64,000 bases of DNA from Pleurodeles waltl. Its lineage: Eukaryota > Chordata > Amphibia > Caudata > Salamandridae. The position numbers and the translations under genes were made by a program. Below, one piece after another: positions 32,667 to 45,306 of this stretch. Below the pieces are notes generated by a model. It was given only the letters and a program-made list of their open reading frames with translations, searched no databases and was not told the DNA's origin. Location of the stretch: positions 1,352,536,323 through 1,352,600,322 of the forward strand of contig NC_090444.1 of assembly GCF_031143425.1 (NCBI RefSeq), given 5' to 3'. How positions within the stretch are numbered: position 1 is the stretch's first letter; each line of letters opens with the position of its first letter.

Positions 32667-35600
32667 AACTAAAATCAAAGCAAAACACAAAAATATTACA
32701 ACAACTATTCTAAAGCACAAAATCATGAAATCTTCTGGGATGTATCCTAATTCTAGACGAAGGCGTTCCCCTCCCGTTGTTCTTCTCATATATCTCCTGG
32801 GAGGGATCCATCGACTGTTTGTCCAACACTTTCTCACCACAAAGAGAATTCTTTCCCCGAATGTCCTTCTTATCTTGCTCCACCTTGGTGGACTCAATCC
32901 ATGTCCTGTTGTTTAATTCGACCTCGCGAGCCAAGGACAATTTCTCCTTGTTCCACCAATTGCCATCCTCCAACAATACAGCATTTTTGCAAATTTTGAC
33001 AACTTTCTTTGGGCTAGAAAATTTAGATTCACCCTTTTGAATAATACGAGCAGTTTTAATTTTGACATAATCACCCACCTTAGTGCAGTTTTCCTAGGAC
33101 TCCCCTTATATTTGTCCTGAGCGGTTAACCTCCTTTCACACACCTTCTCAATCAAACTCTTTTCAATTTCAACTTCACCCATCCATTTTCTTGTCAACTT
33201 GGTCGCAGGAACCCTTCCTCTCAATAACACAAAAGGGGACACACATGTATCTGTATTGGGTGTAGTTCGCACTGCCCAAAATAGTTTCCTCAACTCTTCC
33301 TTGCAATTCAAACCTCCGACCTTAGCCAGTTGTATGTTTTCCTTAATCACCCTGTTTAAGCGTTGTACAAGGCCATTACTCCTAGGATGATAAAGTGATG
33401 TTTTATCATGCTTAATACAAAAGTCCCTCACGAAATCTGAAAACTGGCCAGATGTAAATTGACTCCCATTATCTGTAAGTATCTCATCTGGAATACCTTC
33501 TCTGTCAAAAATGAATTCTAAAAACTCAATGACTTTATGAGAAGTAGGAACTTTCACCAACTTGAACTCAGGCTAACGACTATAGAAATCAATTAATACT
33601 ATACCATATTCCACTTGTCCATTCAACAAATTAACTGGACCAATTAAATCCACAGCAACCTTGCTCCAAGCTTTCACGGGTACTTCAATTGCCTCAACAG
33701 GAGAAGGAAGAGTGCCTTGAGACTTGTCACTAATAGCACAGGGCAAACAATCTCTTACAAAGTGTTCCACATCTCTATCCAAGCCAGGCCACCAAAAATG
33801 CTCCCTTAATCTCCTCTTCATGGCCCTCATACCAATGTGACCTTCATGTCCCAGTGTTAATATCTTATACCTCAATCCCACAGGAACAACCATAGTTCCC
33901 GTACGCATTAACTAATTATTCACAACAGACAACTCCTCAAAAACGTGTTTGTACCCTTCACAACGTATAGACTTGCAAACCGACCATCCTTGTGATATGC
34001 CTCTCAAAACTTCCTTCATTTTTTCATCCCTATCACACGCTTCTCTCCATTCATCTTCAGTCACTGCACCTTCTAATTGACACTCCAATGAACATACTAG
34101 AACATCATCCTCATGTGTCTCCTCCTTACTAAGTACGTCCGTATGAGGAAGACGGGAAAGGAAATCAGCTAGAACATTCTTTGCACCTGGAACATATTCC
34201 ACATGGAAGTCGTACATATGCAATCTATACTGCCACTTGGCTATTCTAGAAGTGGCACGTGCGCACCTGAAGTGGAAAATAATTGCACCAAAGGTTTATG
34301 GTCCATCCTGACAGTAAAATGCACACCCCACAGATAAGTCTTGAAATGGACAATTCCCCACCAACACGCGAGAGCCTCTCTTTCTATTGCCGAATATGTA
34401 GCTTCTGCACCTCTTAGACTGTATGAGGCAAAAGCAATCACTTCATCCTTGCCACCCCTCCGCTGTAACAATATTGCTCCCAGACCCAGTTGACTGGCAT
34501 CGGTCATGATTACAATTTTATCTTTAGTGTCAAAAGCCTTCAACGGAATAGCCAAAACAACTTTTTTTTTGATAGCTGCAAATTCCTGCTCACATTCATG
34601 AGTCCAGTCAAATTTTACATTTTTCTTTAAGAGAGACCTGATATTATGCGTTTTACTAGCACAATTGGGAATGAATCTGGCGTAAAACTCAATGAGACCC
34701 ATAAAGGATCTAACTTGATCCTTATTGCAGGGAGATTGGAAACCTTCAATAGCTTTGACTAAACTCTCCTTCGGTTCCACGCCACGTTCTGATATTTTAT
34801 AACCTAGGTAGTCAATTGATGAGGTACTAAACTTACATTTGTCTGCACTGAGAACAATCCCTCTCTCACCCAACGTAGATAACAGTTGTCTCATCCTTTC
34901 ATCATGCTGATCTTGATCCTTGCCAAAGACTAGAATGTCATCTTGGAAGGCCATGACACCATTCATACTTCTGAATAAACTATCTACTACTCTCTGAAAC
35001 ACTGCGGAAGCGGAAGCCAATCCAAATGGCATGCGTCTAAATTGAAATAACCCTTCAGGTGTAATGAAGGCTTTCAAGTGCCTTGACTCGGGATGCAAAT
35101 TAATTTGATGGTATGCTGATGTCATGTCTAATAAACTGAACACGCAAGCATTACCAAGAGTGGATAGCATTTCAGTAATGTTCGGCAAAGGATGACAATC
35201 CACCCAAATTTGCGCATTAAGATCGCGCAAATCCACACACATGCGAATGGATCTGTTGGCTTTACGGGCAATCACAATAGGAGCCACCCAATCAGATGCA
35301 TCCACCTTTTCAATTATGTGTTGATCACACAATCTGTCCAACTCTCTTTTCAACTCTGCTCTCATTGCTAATGGTACTCTGCGTACCCTATGAACCTTGG
35401 GAATAGCATTCTATTTCAACTTAATCTTGTGCGCAAAGTTTTTAAACATACCAATTCCATCCTTGAAAACATCTGGAAAAGCATCAAGCCAAATAGATCC
35501 TACATACAACACGCGGTTATAATTTTTGCTTAATATTACTTGATCGGGGTTATTAGGGTCCAATAAAATACCTAACTTCTTTTGATCCTCCCACCCCAGC

Positions 35601-36820
35601 AAACAGGCATAATCTTTAGCCACATACACCACTCCTTTAGCTAAATTACCTTGGAAATTCAATTCAGCCTCACATTCCCCCAATACTTCCACTGGTTTTC
35701 CACCATATCCTACAGGCCTAATATGAGATTTCTGAAGCTCAATATGGTCAAAATGTTCCTTTCACACCTTCTCACTCACAAGTGTGTAGGGTGAACCTGA
35801 ATCAGCCACTACAACTACTTCATATCCATTGATTGACAATTTATAGGTAGGCCTCCTAAATTTATTAAAATATACACTGTGGCGGCTATCACTGCCAATT
35901 TTTGAATCATCAGAAATAGTAAGGATTTCTTCCTCCTCACTGGTAGATGGATCTAAACCACCCACATTGTCACTATGTAACTTTAAAATCTTATCCCTTG
36001 AAAACTTACCCCTTGAACCAGACTTGCACACCCTTGCAAAATGTCCGATCTTAGATCACTTGGCACATCTCTTTCCTACGGCCGGACAACTGCTTACATT
36101 GCCTAAATGAGAGGAACTACCACATCTAAAGCATTCAAGTTTCTTAAAGTTCTCCTTCTTAACTGATGCATCCTCTTTGGCATTCACGTGCGATTTGTTA
36201 GAATTCTGTTTGATCATTGCTATTTTCTGAAAAGAATCCTTCTCACAGGTTGTATTAATCTGTTGCATGAACATGGTAGTACTTTCAATTCTAGTTGCTA
36301 TCTCTACCGCCTTTTCTAACGTTAAATTAGGAGTAGATAAGAGAGTTTCCTGCACCTTTTTGTTATTAGTCTTCTCAACGAGTTGATCCCTTATCATTTC
36401 ATCCTCACACGCCTCATAATAACATGAAACAGCTAACATTCTTAAAGCACCCACAAAACTGGCTACAGGTTCCCCAGGAATCTGTACTCTTTTGTAAAAT
36501 GTGTGCCTTTCCATTATAACATTTTTACAGGTTTTAAATCTAGAATCCAGTGACTTAATAGCAGAAGCATATTCATCAATACCTCCATCACCTTCACCCA
36601 CAGGCTAAAGAACAATCACTTGGGGAATATGTTTTAACATTTTGTGACCTTCTGGACCTAAACAATGACGTAACACAGCAAACATTGTTTTGTGAGTAAA
36701 AGAGTCACCGTCAAGAGCATCAAGCTAAGCTTCAAAACCTTCCTTCCATGAATCCCAACCTGCCTCTGATGAGACTGGATCAGGAGAAAACGCAGGAGGA
36801 GGAAGGATAGAATGCAGCAT
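32667..36820 (-). pseudogene. Gag-Pol of retrotransposon copy 3, many stops
   Basis: The start codon is at 36820-36818. A stop about 30 codons later (near 36726), further stops, and frameshifts near 33570, 33910, 34240, 35400, 35760 and 36055 divide the frame. Zinc knuckles, protease DSG, the RT block with FQDD, the RNase H block and the integrase region are all readable. The integrase position equivalent to residue 1151 of copy 1 is again Gln (codon at 33365-33363), while the integrase stop of copy 1 is absent here. Confidence 0.85.
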
Positions 36821-37025
36821 GGTAATAAGTTAGTAATATGATGATGGTACAGTTACAGTTTTTCTGAAGAGATGACACGCAAAGAGGGTGTGCGTATCAC
36901 AGTTGAAATGGTGGAAGAATTCTGAAGAGTATGAAAACAGCAGAAAATACACTATGAAGCGGTGAAGAAAAGTCATGAAAATGCAGTTTGAGAAAAGGAA
37001 ATTCCACTGCTAGCGATTAGAAAAG

Positions 37026-38147
37026 TACCAAAATGATTTTTCCCAAAGCAATTTCCATAGTGATTTCTAGACAAGACTACAGTCTGAACCGCTGGACGAA
37101 TTACACCAAATTTGACAGAAAGGTAGCTTTTGGTCAAGAAAGTGTGCAATTTGTTATTTGGTATAAATCCATTCAGTTGTTTTAGAGGGATTAAAGGAGA
37201 AAATGTATATCTGGGTGGAGCCTAAGAACAGTTCTCATGGTGAGATCCGATTGGCTGTCAGCACTTCAACCAGGTTATGCTTTTATCCATTTTGGAACCA
37301 ACATACTTGAGAGCACCCAATTGAAATGCATTGTAGTTAATGGTAGGTTTAGAGGGTCACAAAAAGTAGAATATGAGATTAGGTGCAATATAAACCATTT
37401 GTTGATAGTACCACACTAACGTTAGGAATTGTAGTGTGTTTTGAGGTGATTGTACCCTGTAAAAAGCCTTCTGCTCATATTTCATGAATCATGTTTCAGA
37501 GAAAACTATTTTCTCATGATTTTCCCATAGAGGGTATGGAAGGTGCTTCAGAAGCTAAAATGAGAGTACATTTTCTGAAATTCATACTTGCGTTCTCATT
37601 AATATGAGAATGAAGTCTGGCATTCTCAGTAAAACACTTCCAACAGGAGCAGCCTGTCAGTTGATTCCCTTGTGTTCTACTGCAGCCTCCCAGAGTCTTT
37701 TAAAGAACAACTAGAGCGCTAGCAGTCTTACTTATGACAAAAGTGTGGCACACCTGAAGCCATCTTGATTGAATCAAACTGATAAAACCTAAAACATTTA
37801 ATTAAGAAAGCAACAAAACGAGGGAGTTCATTTTGTCATAGAAATTGTTAGTGCTCTTGAAAGAAAAAATAGAACATGTTTTAAATGAGTTCTCAAATAT
37901 CTTCATCTTCTATTTTATTAAAACATTCTGACATGCAGACTGAAGCATGCACTTTTAACACCAGCGAGAGGCTGCCACTTAACTCCCTGACAATCAGCAG
38001 CTTTGCTACAGTGTTCTAATGAGCAACTAGAGTGCTAACATTCTGAATTATTGCCAAAGATGTGGCACATTTGAACGTCATCTTGATGGAATCGAAGTAG
38101 AAACCTGAAAGCATTTTCTACTGAGGATACTTAAGTAAATGAGGACA
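37026..38147. repeat. Interspersed repeat sequence hosting the piggyBac insertion
   Basis: No coding gene. The part at 37640-38147 is internally repetitive: two related phrases (AACTAGAGCGCTAGC / AACTAGAGTGCTAAC, then TGTGGCAC(A/C)...CATCTTGAT(T/G)GAATC) lie about 300 bp apart. Similar sequence occurs in inverse orientation at about 46580-46780. The left TTAA of the piggyBac cuts it. Confidence 0.5.
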
Positions 38148-38530
38148 TTAACCCCCTAGGTGCCTGGGGTGAGCTGGTCTCGTCCTCGGCCACGGTTCCC
38201 GTGTGCCAGGGATGGGACCAGCTCATTCTGCACCCGGCCCACACACCCCGTCAGGGAAGGAAGGGGAATCTCTTCCCCTTACACTCCGACCACCCCCCAT
38301 GGCAATCTGATGACATCAGCTCACTCACAGCGTGCTGACGTCATCAAATGCTGCCGGGTACGCGCTGGAAGCCATTTGCTTCCAGCGCGTTACAAAAGAG
38401 GACCCTCTAAAGGTGAGTCCTTCTCCTGCGGTGTGGGGGGAAAAGACACAGGGAGAAAGGAAAGAGTTTTACTTGTGGAGCAGTGATCGACCACTAGGCA
38501 CTAGGCATGTGTTTTTTAGTTTATTTTGGG

Positions 38531-39200
38531 GAGCGACCCCTTAGGCAAGGGTCTCTCCCCTTGGGGCATTATTATAACTCTCTTTTGGCCTCCCCTGGGG
38601 GCAGAGCAACCATTTTTTTGGCCAATCTGCTCCCTAGAGGGGTCGAAAACTACTAGGAACCGGGGATGATGTATATTATAATGTTTTGAGGCAGCTACCC
38701 CTTAGGCAAGGATCGCTGCCCTGGGGGCAAGATTGTTTTACATGTTTCACCCCCCCAGGGCTAGATCAGCCATGTTTTTGGCCGATTTCACCCCCAGGGG
38801 GGGTCAAAACCCACTGGGCCCTAGCGATTGTGTTAAGTGTGTGTGTCTTTTTTGTGTCTTGGGGTAACCCCTTGGGCAAGGGTCATCCCCCAAAGTGCCA
38901 CAATACTGATGCCCATTTCTGTCCCCGTTGAGGACAGATCGGACCATTTTTTTTAGATCCATCTGCCCCAAAGGAGGGCAGAAGCCACCACGGCATCAGT
39001 GATTTTTTTTTCTTTGTTTTTTTTGTGTTGGGGGTACCCCCTTTGGCAAGGGTCACCCCCTAAAGGGGGCACATTACTGTTGGCCATTTCTGCCCCCCTT
39101 GGGGGCAGATCGGCCTATTTTTTGTAGGCCCATCTACCCAAAGGGGGAGAGATCCACTTAGGCACCATGGGAAATTTCTAAATGCTTGGGATGGGGTCCT
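38531..39200. repeat. Four tandem units of 160-170 bp in the piggyBac left arm
   Basis: Units start at about 38531, 38691, 38861 and 39031 with G-rich lead, then ACCCC(C)TT(A/G)GGCAAGG(G)TC. Each has a C-rich/G-rich dyad around GGCAGAT...CCATCT(G/A)CC. Diverged but regular. They may be subterminal transposase-binding modules (inference). Confidence 0.75.
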
Positions 39201-39703
39201 TGTCAACTAGCAAAGCATTCACATTTGTGATGATAACAGTTTATTTCGCTTTTTTATTCTAGTTCAAAGTTTTTGCTTCCTTTGCTGTGGCTCCTTGCGG
39301 TTTTGGCAGTGGTTGACCTGCGGTTTGCACCGTTGCATGTTTTAGGTAAGTAAAAATAATTTACTCCACAGGAGTATTGTTGCCATGCATGAATGACATG
39401 TTTGTAGGTGGTGTACTAAATGCAGGATTGTGTGTGAAATTATCCTTAGATTTGTGCACAGTGATATTTGTGTTGTTTTATGCCTAATTTGCTTTTCTTT
39501 TTTCTTTTTAGTAGGATATCATTGGTGATTGCTGTGTCTGTGCAGAGTAGTTGCTGGTGAGTCTTGCTTTTTCAGGCAAGTGAGTGGTATAGTTTTTGAG
39601 TACATAACTCTTTGTGGTAAAGCCACACTTTGTTTATTACTTATTTTAGACAGTGCTGGTTGTTGTTGGCGCATTTGTCAAGTTACACTTCTTAGAAAGG
39701 ATC

Positions 39704-41461
39704 ATGGCTAGCCGAACAGTGACCGTTCAGCAGGCTGTTGGCATGCTTTTTGAGTCATCTTCTGACCATGATTATGAGACTGACTCTGCATCTGAGGCAG
39801 AGGAGTAAGTGAGAGATTCTGGCAGTGTGTGATGAGGAAGCTACTCTCAGTGCAGATGAAGGGCCTGTTTTGGAGGAGGACACTGATGTGCCAATAGTGC
39901 AGCAACCTGGGGCTGAAAGGTTCCCCATTGAAAGACCTGACAACTGGGTTGCCCCAAACATGGCACAAGCACAGCTGTCTGCCTTTACTGGTCTCCCAGG
40001 ATGTAGAGTGACTACGGAAAACTTTTTGCCTATCAATTTCTTTCAGTTTTTTAAGGATAATGTATTTTTGGAAGAGATTGTTGGGCAGACTAATTTGTGT
40101 GCTGAGCAGTATTTGAGGGACAACGCTGCCAGACATAGGCCTCAGTCTAGAGCTACCCAGTGGATTCCCACAAATTCAGACGAGTTGAAAAAGTTCCTGG
40201 GTTTGACTTTCTTGATGGGGTTGATATGAAAGCCGTCACTGGCTTCTTATTGGCCTACTTGTCCCTCGATGGCAATGGCTATATTTCCTGCAACCATGAC
40301 TCGTAATCGGTATTTTTTTCTTCGGATGCTGCATTTTGTTGACAATGCTTTAGCCTTGCCATGAGATCACCCTGATTGTGATCGTCTTTTTAAGATTAGG
40401 CCTGTCCTTGATCATTTTGTAGATCGGTTTTCAGAGGTGTGTGTTCCAGGCAAAGAAATAAGTGTGGACGAGTCTTCGGTCCTATTTAAAGGGCGTTTGG
40501 TTTTTAAGCAGTACATTCCTAGCAAGAGGTCAAGGTATGGAATTAAGATGTATATGCTGTCTGAAAGTAGTACAGGATATGTGTATAATTTCCGGATCTA
40601 CACTGGCAAGGATTACAGTATTAACCCCCTGTTGTCCGCCCACTTTTGGAGTTAGTGAGAAAATTGTGTGAAAACTTGGTAGACGACTGTTTGAAAAAGG
40701 TCACCATTTGTACTTAGATAACTCAGATAACCTCTACACTGGAGTGCAGTTGTTCAAGGAATTGATCAGAGTGGACACTGCTGCTTGTCCGTTCTAACCG
40801 GAAAGGCTATCCATGGGAGCTTGTCTGTAAAGAAACATGAGAGGGGACAGTTCAGTGCCTTGCGTAATAATGGGCTGCTAGCTCAGAAATTTTCAGACAA
40901 GAGGGATGTGTACATGCTAACAACCATCCAGGATGAGGGTACTTCCCCTGTGACTGTTTGGGGTCAGGTTGCGGAAGTGCACAAACCTGCATGCATTATG
41001 GACTACAATATGCACATGGGTGTTGTTGACAGAGTAGATCCGAGGTTGGAACCTTACACTGCTCTTACATGTGGTATAAAAAGTTGGACATACATTTGTT
41101 TCATTTGGCAACTTTTAATGCTTTTATTGTGTTCAAGGATTGTTCCCCTGAGTCAAGGATGAAATTTGTTAAATTTCAGGAGTCAGTGATACAGAGCCGT
41201 ATTGTGGTGGAACAGGCAAGACTTCCTATAGTAGCAGTAGTGGAGGATGTGGCTAGATTGAAAGATTGCCACTTTCCTGATCACATTCCTTTCAGTCCTA
41301 AAAAAGACTTTCCCACTAAGAAATGTAGAGTCTGTGCTCGAAGAAGTATCAGGAGGGAGAGATGGATGTACTGCCCAGACTGTCCTTCAAAGCCTGGGCT
41401 GCGTGTGGCTGGCTGTTTAAGGAGTAACCACACCCAGAAGAATTACTGGAAAGTACTGTGA
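39704..41461 (+). pseudogene. piggyBac transposase (PGBD4-like), broken
   Basis: About 586 codons from ATG 39704 to the TGA after 41459, matching the usual PGBD4-type length. Readable blocks: an acidic N-terminus, the domain beginning FTG(L/I)PG near 39985, SVDES near 40460 (first catalytic Asp), LDNSDNLYTGVQL near 40720 (second), MDYNMHMGVVDRVD near 41000 (third), WYKKLDIHLFHLATFNAF near 41075, and a C-terminal cysteine-rich domain CRVCARRS...CPDCPSKPGLRVAGC at 41320-41415. Breaks: a stop and frame change near 39806, stops at about 40227, 40360 and 40654, and a frame change before 41070. The cut-and-paste function is established for the family. This copy cannot encode it. Confidence 0.85.
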
Positions 41462-41536
41462 GTGTAAACTGCCTGTTTTATATTTTCACATATTCAGTTT
41501 TACGGTTGACATTACTATCATGTACTTAGAGCTTTT

Positions 41537-42463
41537 GGCCCATATTTATACTTTTTGACGCTAAACTGCGCTAACGCAGTTTAGCGTCAAAAAATTTAGC
41601 GCCGTCTAACGCTATTCTGAAGCGCCATGCGGGCGCCGTATTTATGGAATGGCGTTAGCCGGCGCAAGCAGACCGGCGCTGCCTGGTGTGCGTGGAAAAA
41701 AACCACGTAGACCAGGCAGCGCCGGCGTTGGGCAAAAATGACGTTAGGGCGTCTTAAAATGGGGCAAGTCAGGTTGAGGCAAAAAAATCGCCTCAACCCG
41801 ATTTGCGCCATTTTTTTACGACGCCCAGACGCCATTTAATGACTCCTGTCTTAGTAAAGACAGGAGTCATGCCCCCTTGCCCAATGGCCATGCCCAGGGG
41901 ACTTGTGTCCCCTGGGCATGGTCATTGGGCATAGTGGCATGTAGGGGGGCACAAATAAGGCCCCCCTATGCCACCCAAAAAAAATTAAAAAATATAAAAA
42001 ATTATACTTACCTGAACTTACCTGAATGTCCCTGGGGTGGGTCCCTCCATCCTTGGGTGTCCTCCTGGGGTGGGCAGGGGTGGCAGGGGGGGTCCCTGGG
42101 GGCAGGGGAGGGCACCTGTGGGCTCATTTTGAGCCCACAGGCCCCTTAACGCCTACCCTGACCCAGGCGTTAAATAGTGGCGCAAATGCGGGGTTTTTTG
42201 ACCCGCCAACTCCCGGGTGTGATTTTTGCCCGGGAGTATAAATACGACGCATTTGCGTCGCCGTCATTTTTTTAGACGGGAACGCATTCCTTGCATCTCA
42301 TTAACGCAAGGAAGGCGTTCACGCAAAAAAATGACGCTATTTGCCAATACTTTGGCGCTAGACGCGTCTAACGCCAAAGTATAAATATGGCGTTAGTTTT
42401 GCGCCGAATTTGCGTAAAAAAAAACGACGCTAATTCGGCGCAAACGGAGTATAAATACGGGCC
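41537..42463. mobile_element. Non-coding MITE, GGCC-CATATTTATAC family, copy at 41.5 kb
   Basis: 927 bp with ends GGCCCATATTTATAC and the inverse of GGCCCGTATTTATAC. It is flanked by TTT at 41534-41536 and 42464-42466. It is in opposite orientation to the copies at 4251 and 45535. A long hairpin (TTTTTGACGCTAAACTGCG and complement) lies next to the left end. It is inserted about 75 bp after the piggyBac transposase stop. Confidence 0.85.
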
Positions 42464-43260
42464 TTTGTGTTTGTAGTTTTGTACTTATTTCTAATTAGTT
42501 AGTGGTTTCTTTGCGGTTTAAAAAAAAATTGATGGCAGCATGCATGAAGTGGCGCTTGGCTGGTGGTGTACGTGGAGTGGTGCCTGGCTGGTGGTGTAAA
42601 TAGTGACTTGCTGTTGGCCACTACAACACACTGCCAGCCAAACGACAGTCCACACACTCCCATCAGCTAGTGTGATTGCTGTATCAGGCACGTGGGTGTA
42701 TGAAAGTTATAGGCCCTTGAATGGCGTTACCTGTTGATGCGAGTGTTGTAATGTGCTGGTCCCGTGACTGGGGGCATGAATGGTCTTGTGCATGTTGTGT
42801 ATGAAATGTGTGTGAATGGACTGTAAAGTAGTTGGTGCCTTGGCGCGGCTTTACAGCTGACAAGCTATGAGTCATTGGTTCAGTTTTTTGGCCTTTCAGT
42901 TAATAACAGTGCATTTTCTTTTGTGAAATCTCTTGTTAATAAAATGTGATCTATTGAAACATCACTCACCCTCGTGAGGTAGAAATGAAAAAACCTGTTC
43001 TGCTGAAATCAGGCATCGCAGCACACCGTGACATGCTAGGTGTCTCATGTGGGGCCCCCATGATGAAGCATGCCACCAACTTGGTTGGTGGGTGAGGGGT
43101 CTTTTTAACATAACCTAAGTGCGTTTCTTTTCACAGTTTTAGTGTTTGGAACATCACATAAGGACGTGGACACATCAAGAGGATCTATTACAAAACTAAC
43201 TGTTTTTACAGAGGGGTACACCTGTGTTTTTGTTCCAGGTGCGGCAGTCATCTAGCGAAA
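42464..43260 (+). other. piggyBac 3' untranslated region with poly(A) signal
   Basis: No gene. A short direct repeat around 42545-42600 (GTGGCGCTTGGCTGGTGGTGTA, then GTGGTGCCTGGC...) is followed by AATAAA at 42938-42943, in a suitable place for the transposase transcript interrupted by the MITE. Confidence 0.45.
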
Positions 43261-43261
43261 C

Positions 43262-44320
43262 CTACCAAGCCCAGACATTTTTTAAAACTAGACACCCAGA
43301 AGAGTCCAGGGAAGTGTGGATTGTGTAGATCCCCCAACATTTTCTAACCCAGACTCCTCTGCAAACCTCAAATATAGCTAAAAAAAACACATTTTCTTCC
43401 TTTTTTCTTCGTAGGATCTCTGTGCCGGTACAAATTTCCTTCCACCCAATGTTCCCCTTGGTCTGCCGATAAAAATGATACCTCATTTGGGGCAATTCCT
43501 GTCACGGGCACTAAGCCTACCCACACAAGTGAGATACCATTTTTATCAGGAGACTTGGGGAACGCTGGGTAGAAGGAAGTTTGTGACTCCTCTCAGATTC
43601 CAGAACTTTCCATCACCGAAATGTGAGGAAAAACTGTTTTTCTTTGCCAAAGGTAGGGGTTTGCAAAGGATTCTGGGTAATAGAACTTGGTGAGAGCCCC
43701 ACAATTCACCCCATCCTGGATTCCCCTAGGTGTCGTGTTTTCAAAAATGCACAGGTTTGGTAGGTTTCCTTACGTGTCAACTGAGCTAGAGGTCAAAATC
43801 CACAGCCAGGCACTTTGCAAAAAACAGGTCAGTTTTCTTTGGGAAAATGTGCTGTGTTTTGGGGCATTTCCTGTCGTGGGCACCAGGCTTACCCACACAA
43901 GTGAGGTACCATTTTAATTGGGAGACTTGGGGGAACGCTGGGGAGAAGGAATTTTATGGCCCCTCTCAGATTCCAGCACTTTCCATCAGCGAAATGTGAG
44001 GAAAAAGTATTTATTTTGCCAAATGTTGAGGTTCGCAAAGGATTCTAGGTAGTAGAACCTGGGGAGAGCCCCACAAGTTACCCCATCCTGGATTCCTCTA
44101 AGTGTCTACTTTTCAAAAATACGCAGGTTTGGTAGGTTTCCCTAGGTGCCAGCTGAGCTAGAGGCCAACATCCACAGCTAGGCACTTTCCAAAAAACACG
44201 TCAGATTTCAATGTAAAACTGTGATGTGTCCATGTTGCGTTTCTGTCGCGGGCATTAGGCCTACCCACAAAAGTGAGGTACCATTTGTATTGGGAGACCT
44301 GGGGGAAACCAGAATAGCAG
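43262..44320. repeat. Repeat array in the piggyBac right arm, about 375-bp period
   Basis: Blocks reading CCTACCCACACAAGTGAG(A/G)TACCATTT...GGGAGACTTGGGG(G)AACGCTGGG occur from about 43515, 43890 and 44260. An inverse-oriented block (ATGTTCCCCTTGGTCTGCCG, ATGATACCTCATTTG) lies at 43440-43490. The array therefore mixes direct and inverted units. Confidence 0.7.
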
Positions 44321-45302
44321 AACAAGTGTTGTTTCCCCTTCTCTTGCTCTACATTTGTTCCTTCCCAATATGAGACGGTGTATAAAACAGACATATATTT
44401 GAGAAATGCCTTGTAATTCACATGCTGGTATGGGGACCCCAGAATTAAGAGACGTGCAAATAACCACTGCTTCGCAACACCTTAACTAGTGCCCATTTTG
44501 GAAATACAAAGGTTTACTTGATACCTATTTTTGACTCTTTATATTTTACCAAATAAATTGCTGTATACCCGGTATACAATGAAAGCCCATTGCAAGGTGC
44601 ACCTCAATTATTAGCTCTTGGTACCTAGGGTTCTTGATGAACCTACAAGCCTATATATCCCCACAACCAGAAGAGTCCAGCAGACATAACAGTATATTGC
44701 TTTTGAAACTCTGAAATGTCAGGAAAAAGTTGCAGAGTAAAACATTGAGAAAATGGCTGTTTTTGTTCGCCTCAATTTCAATATTTTTTTATTTAAACTG
44801 TTATTTTCTGTAGATAACCTTGTAGGATCTACACAAATGACCGCTTGCTGAATTCAGAATTTTGTCTACTTTTAAGAAATGTTTAGCTGTCCGGGATCTA
44901 GCATTGGTTTTACACCCTTTTTTGTCACTAAGTAAAAATGGGGTATGTCCCAGTAAAATGCCACAATTGGGTTGAAAAATGTGGTTTTGTGATTCAAGTC
45001 TGCATGTTCCTGAAAGCTGGCACGGTGGTGATTTTAGCACCGCAAACGCTTTGTTGATGCCATTTTCAGGGAAAAAACCTCAAGCCTTCTTCATTTTTCC
45101 TGTATTTTGGCTAATGTATTGGTCTCCTCCAGGGGAACCCACAAACTCTGGGTACCTCTAGAATCCCAAGGATTTTGGAAAAAAAGGACGTAAATTTGGC
45201 ATGGGAGATTATGTGGACAAAATGTAATAAGGGCCGAACTGCCCCACATAGTCGAAGAAAAGGCCTGCCACCTGAGGGGGAAAAGGCCTGGCAGTGAAGG
45301 GG
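44321..45302. other. piggyBac right end, no gene
   Basis: AT-rich non-coding sequence ending in AAGGCCTGGCAGTGAAGGGG at the right terminus. Short frames have no recognised domain. Confidence 0.5.
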
Positions 45303-45306
45303 TTAA

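Larger units (their letters stand above)
32518..37025 (-). mobile_element. Retrotransposon copy 3, inverted and 5'-truncated
   Basis: Read on the minus strand it runs from the leader (37025, in GCTAGCGATTAG) through gag and pol to the polypurine tract and the first 117 bp of the 3' LTR. The U5 side of that LTR is missing at the junction with copy 2, and no 5' LTR or primer site is present. It is very similar to copy 1 throughout, so copies 1 and 3 form inverted arms of more than 4 kb. Confidence 0.9.
38148..45306 (+). mobile_element. piggyBac element, 7.15 kb, TTAA target duplication
   Basis: The body is 38152-45302, flanked by TTAA at 38148-38151 and 45303-45306, the specific piggyBac target. 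Terminal repeats are imperfect: left CCCCCTAGGTGCCTGG, right in reverse CCCCTTCACTGCCAGG, agreeing at about 11 of 16 positions. The interior has subterminal tandem repeats on the left, a decayed transposase in the centre, a MITE inserted 3' of it, and another repeat array on the right. At 7 kb it is longer than a typical 2.5-3-kb piggyBac; the excess is repeats plus the MITE. Confidence 0.75.
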
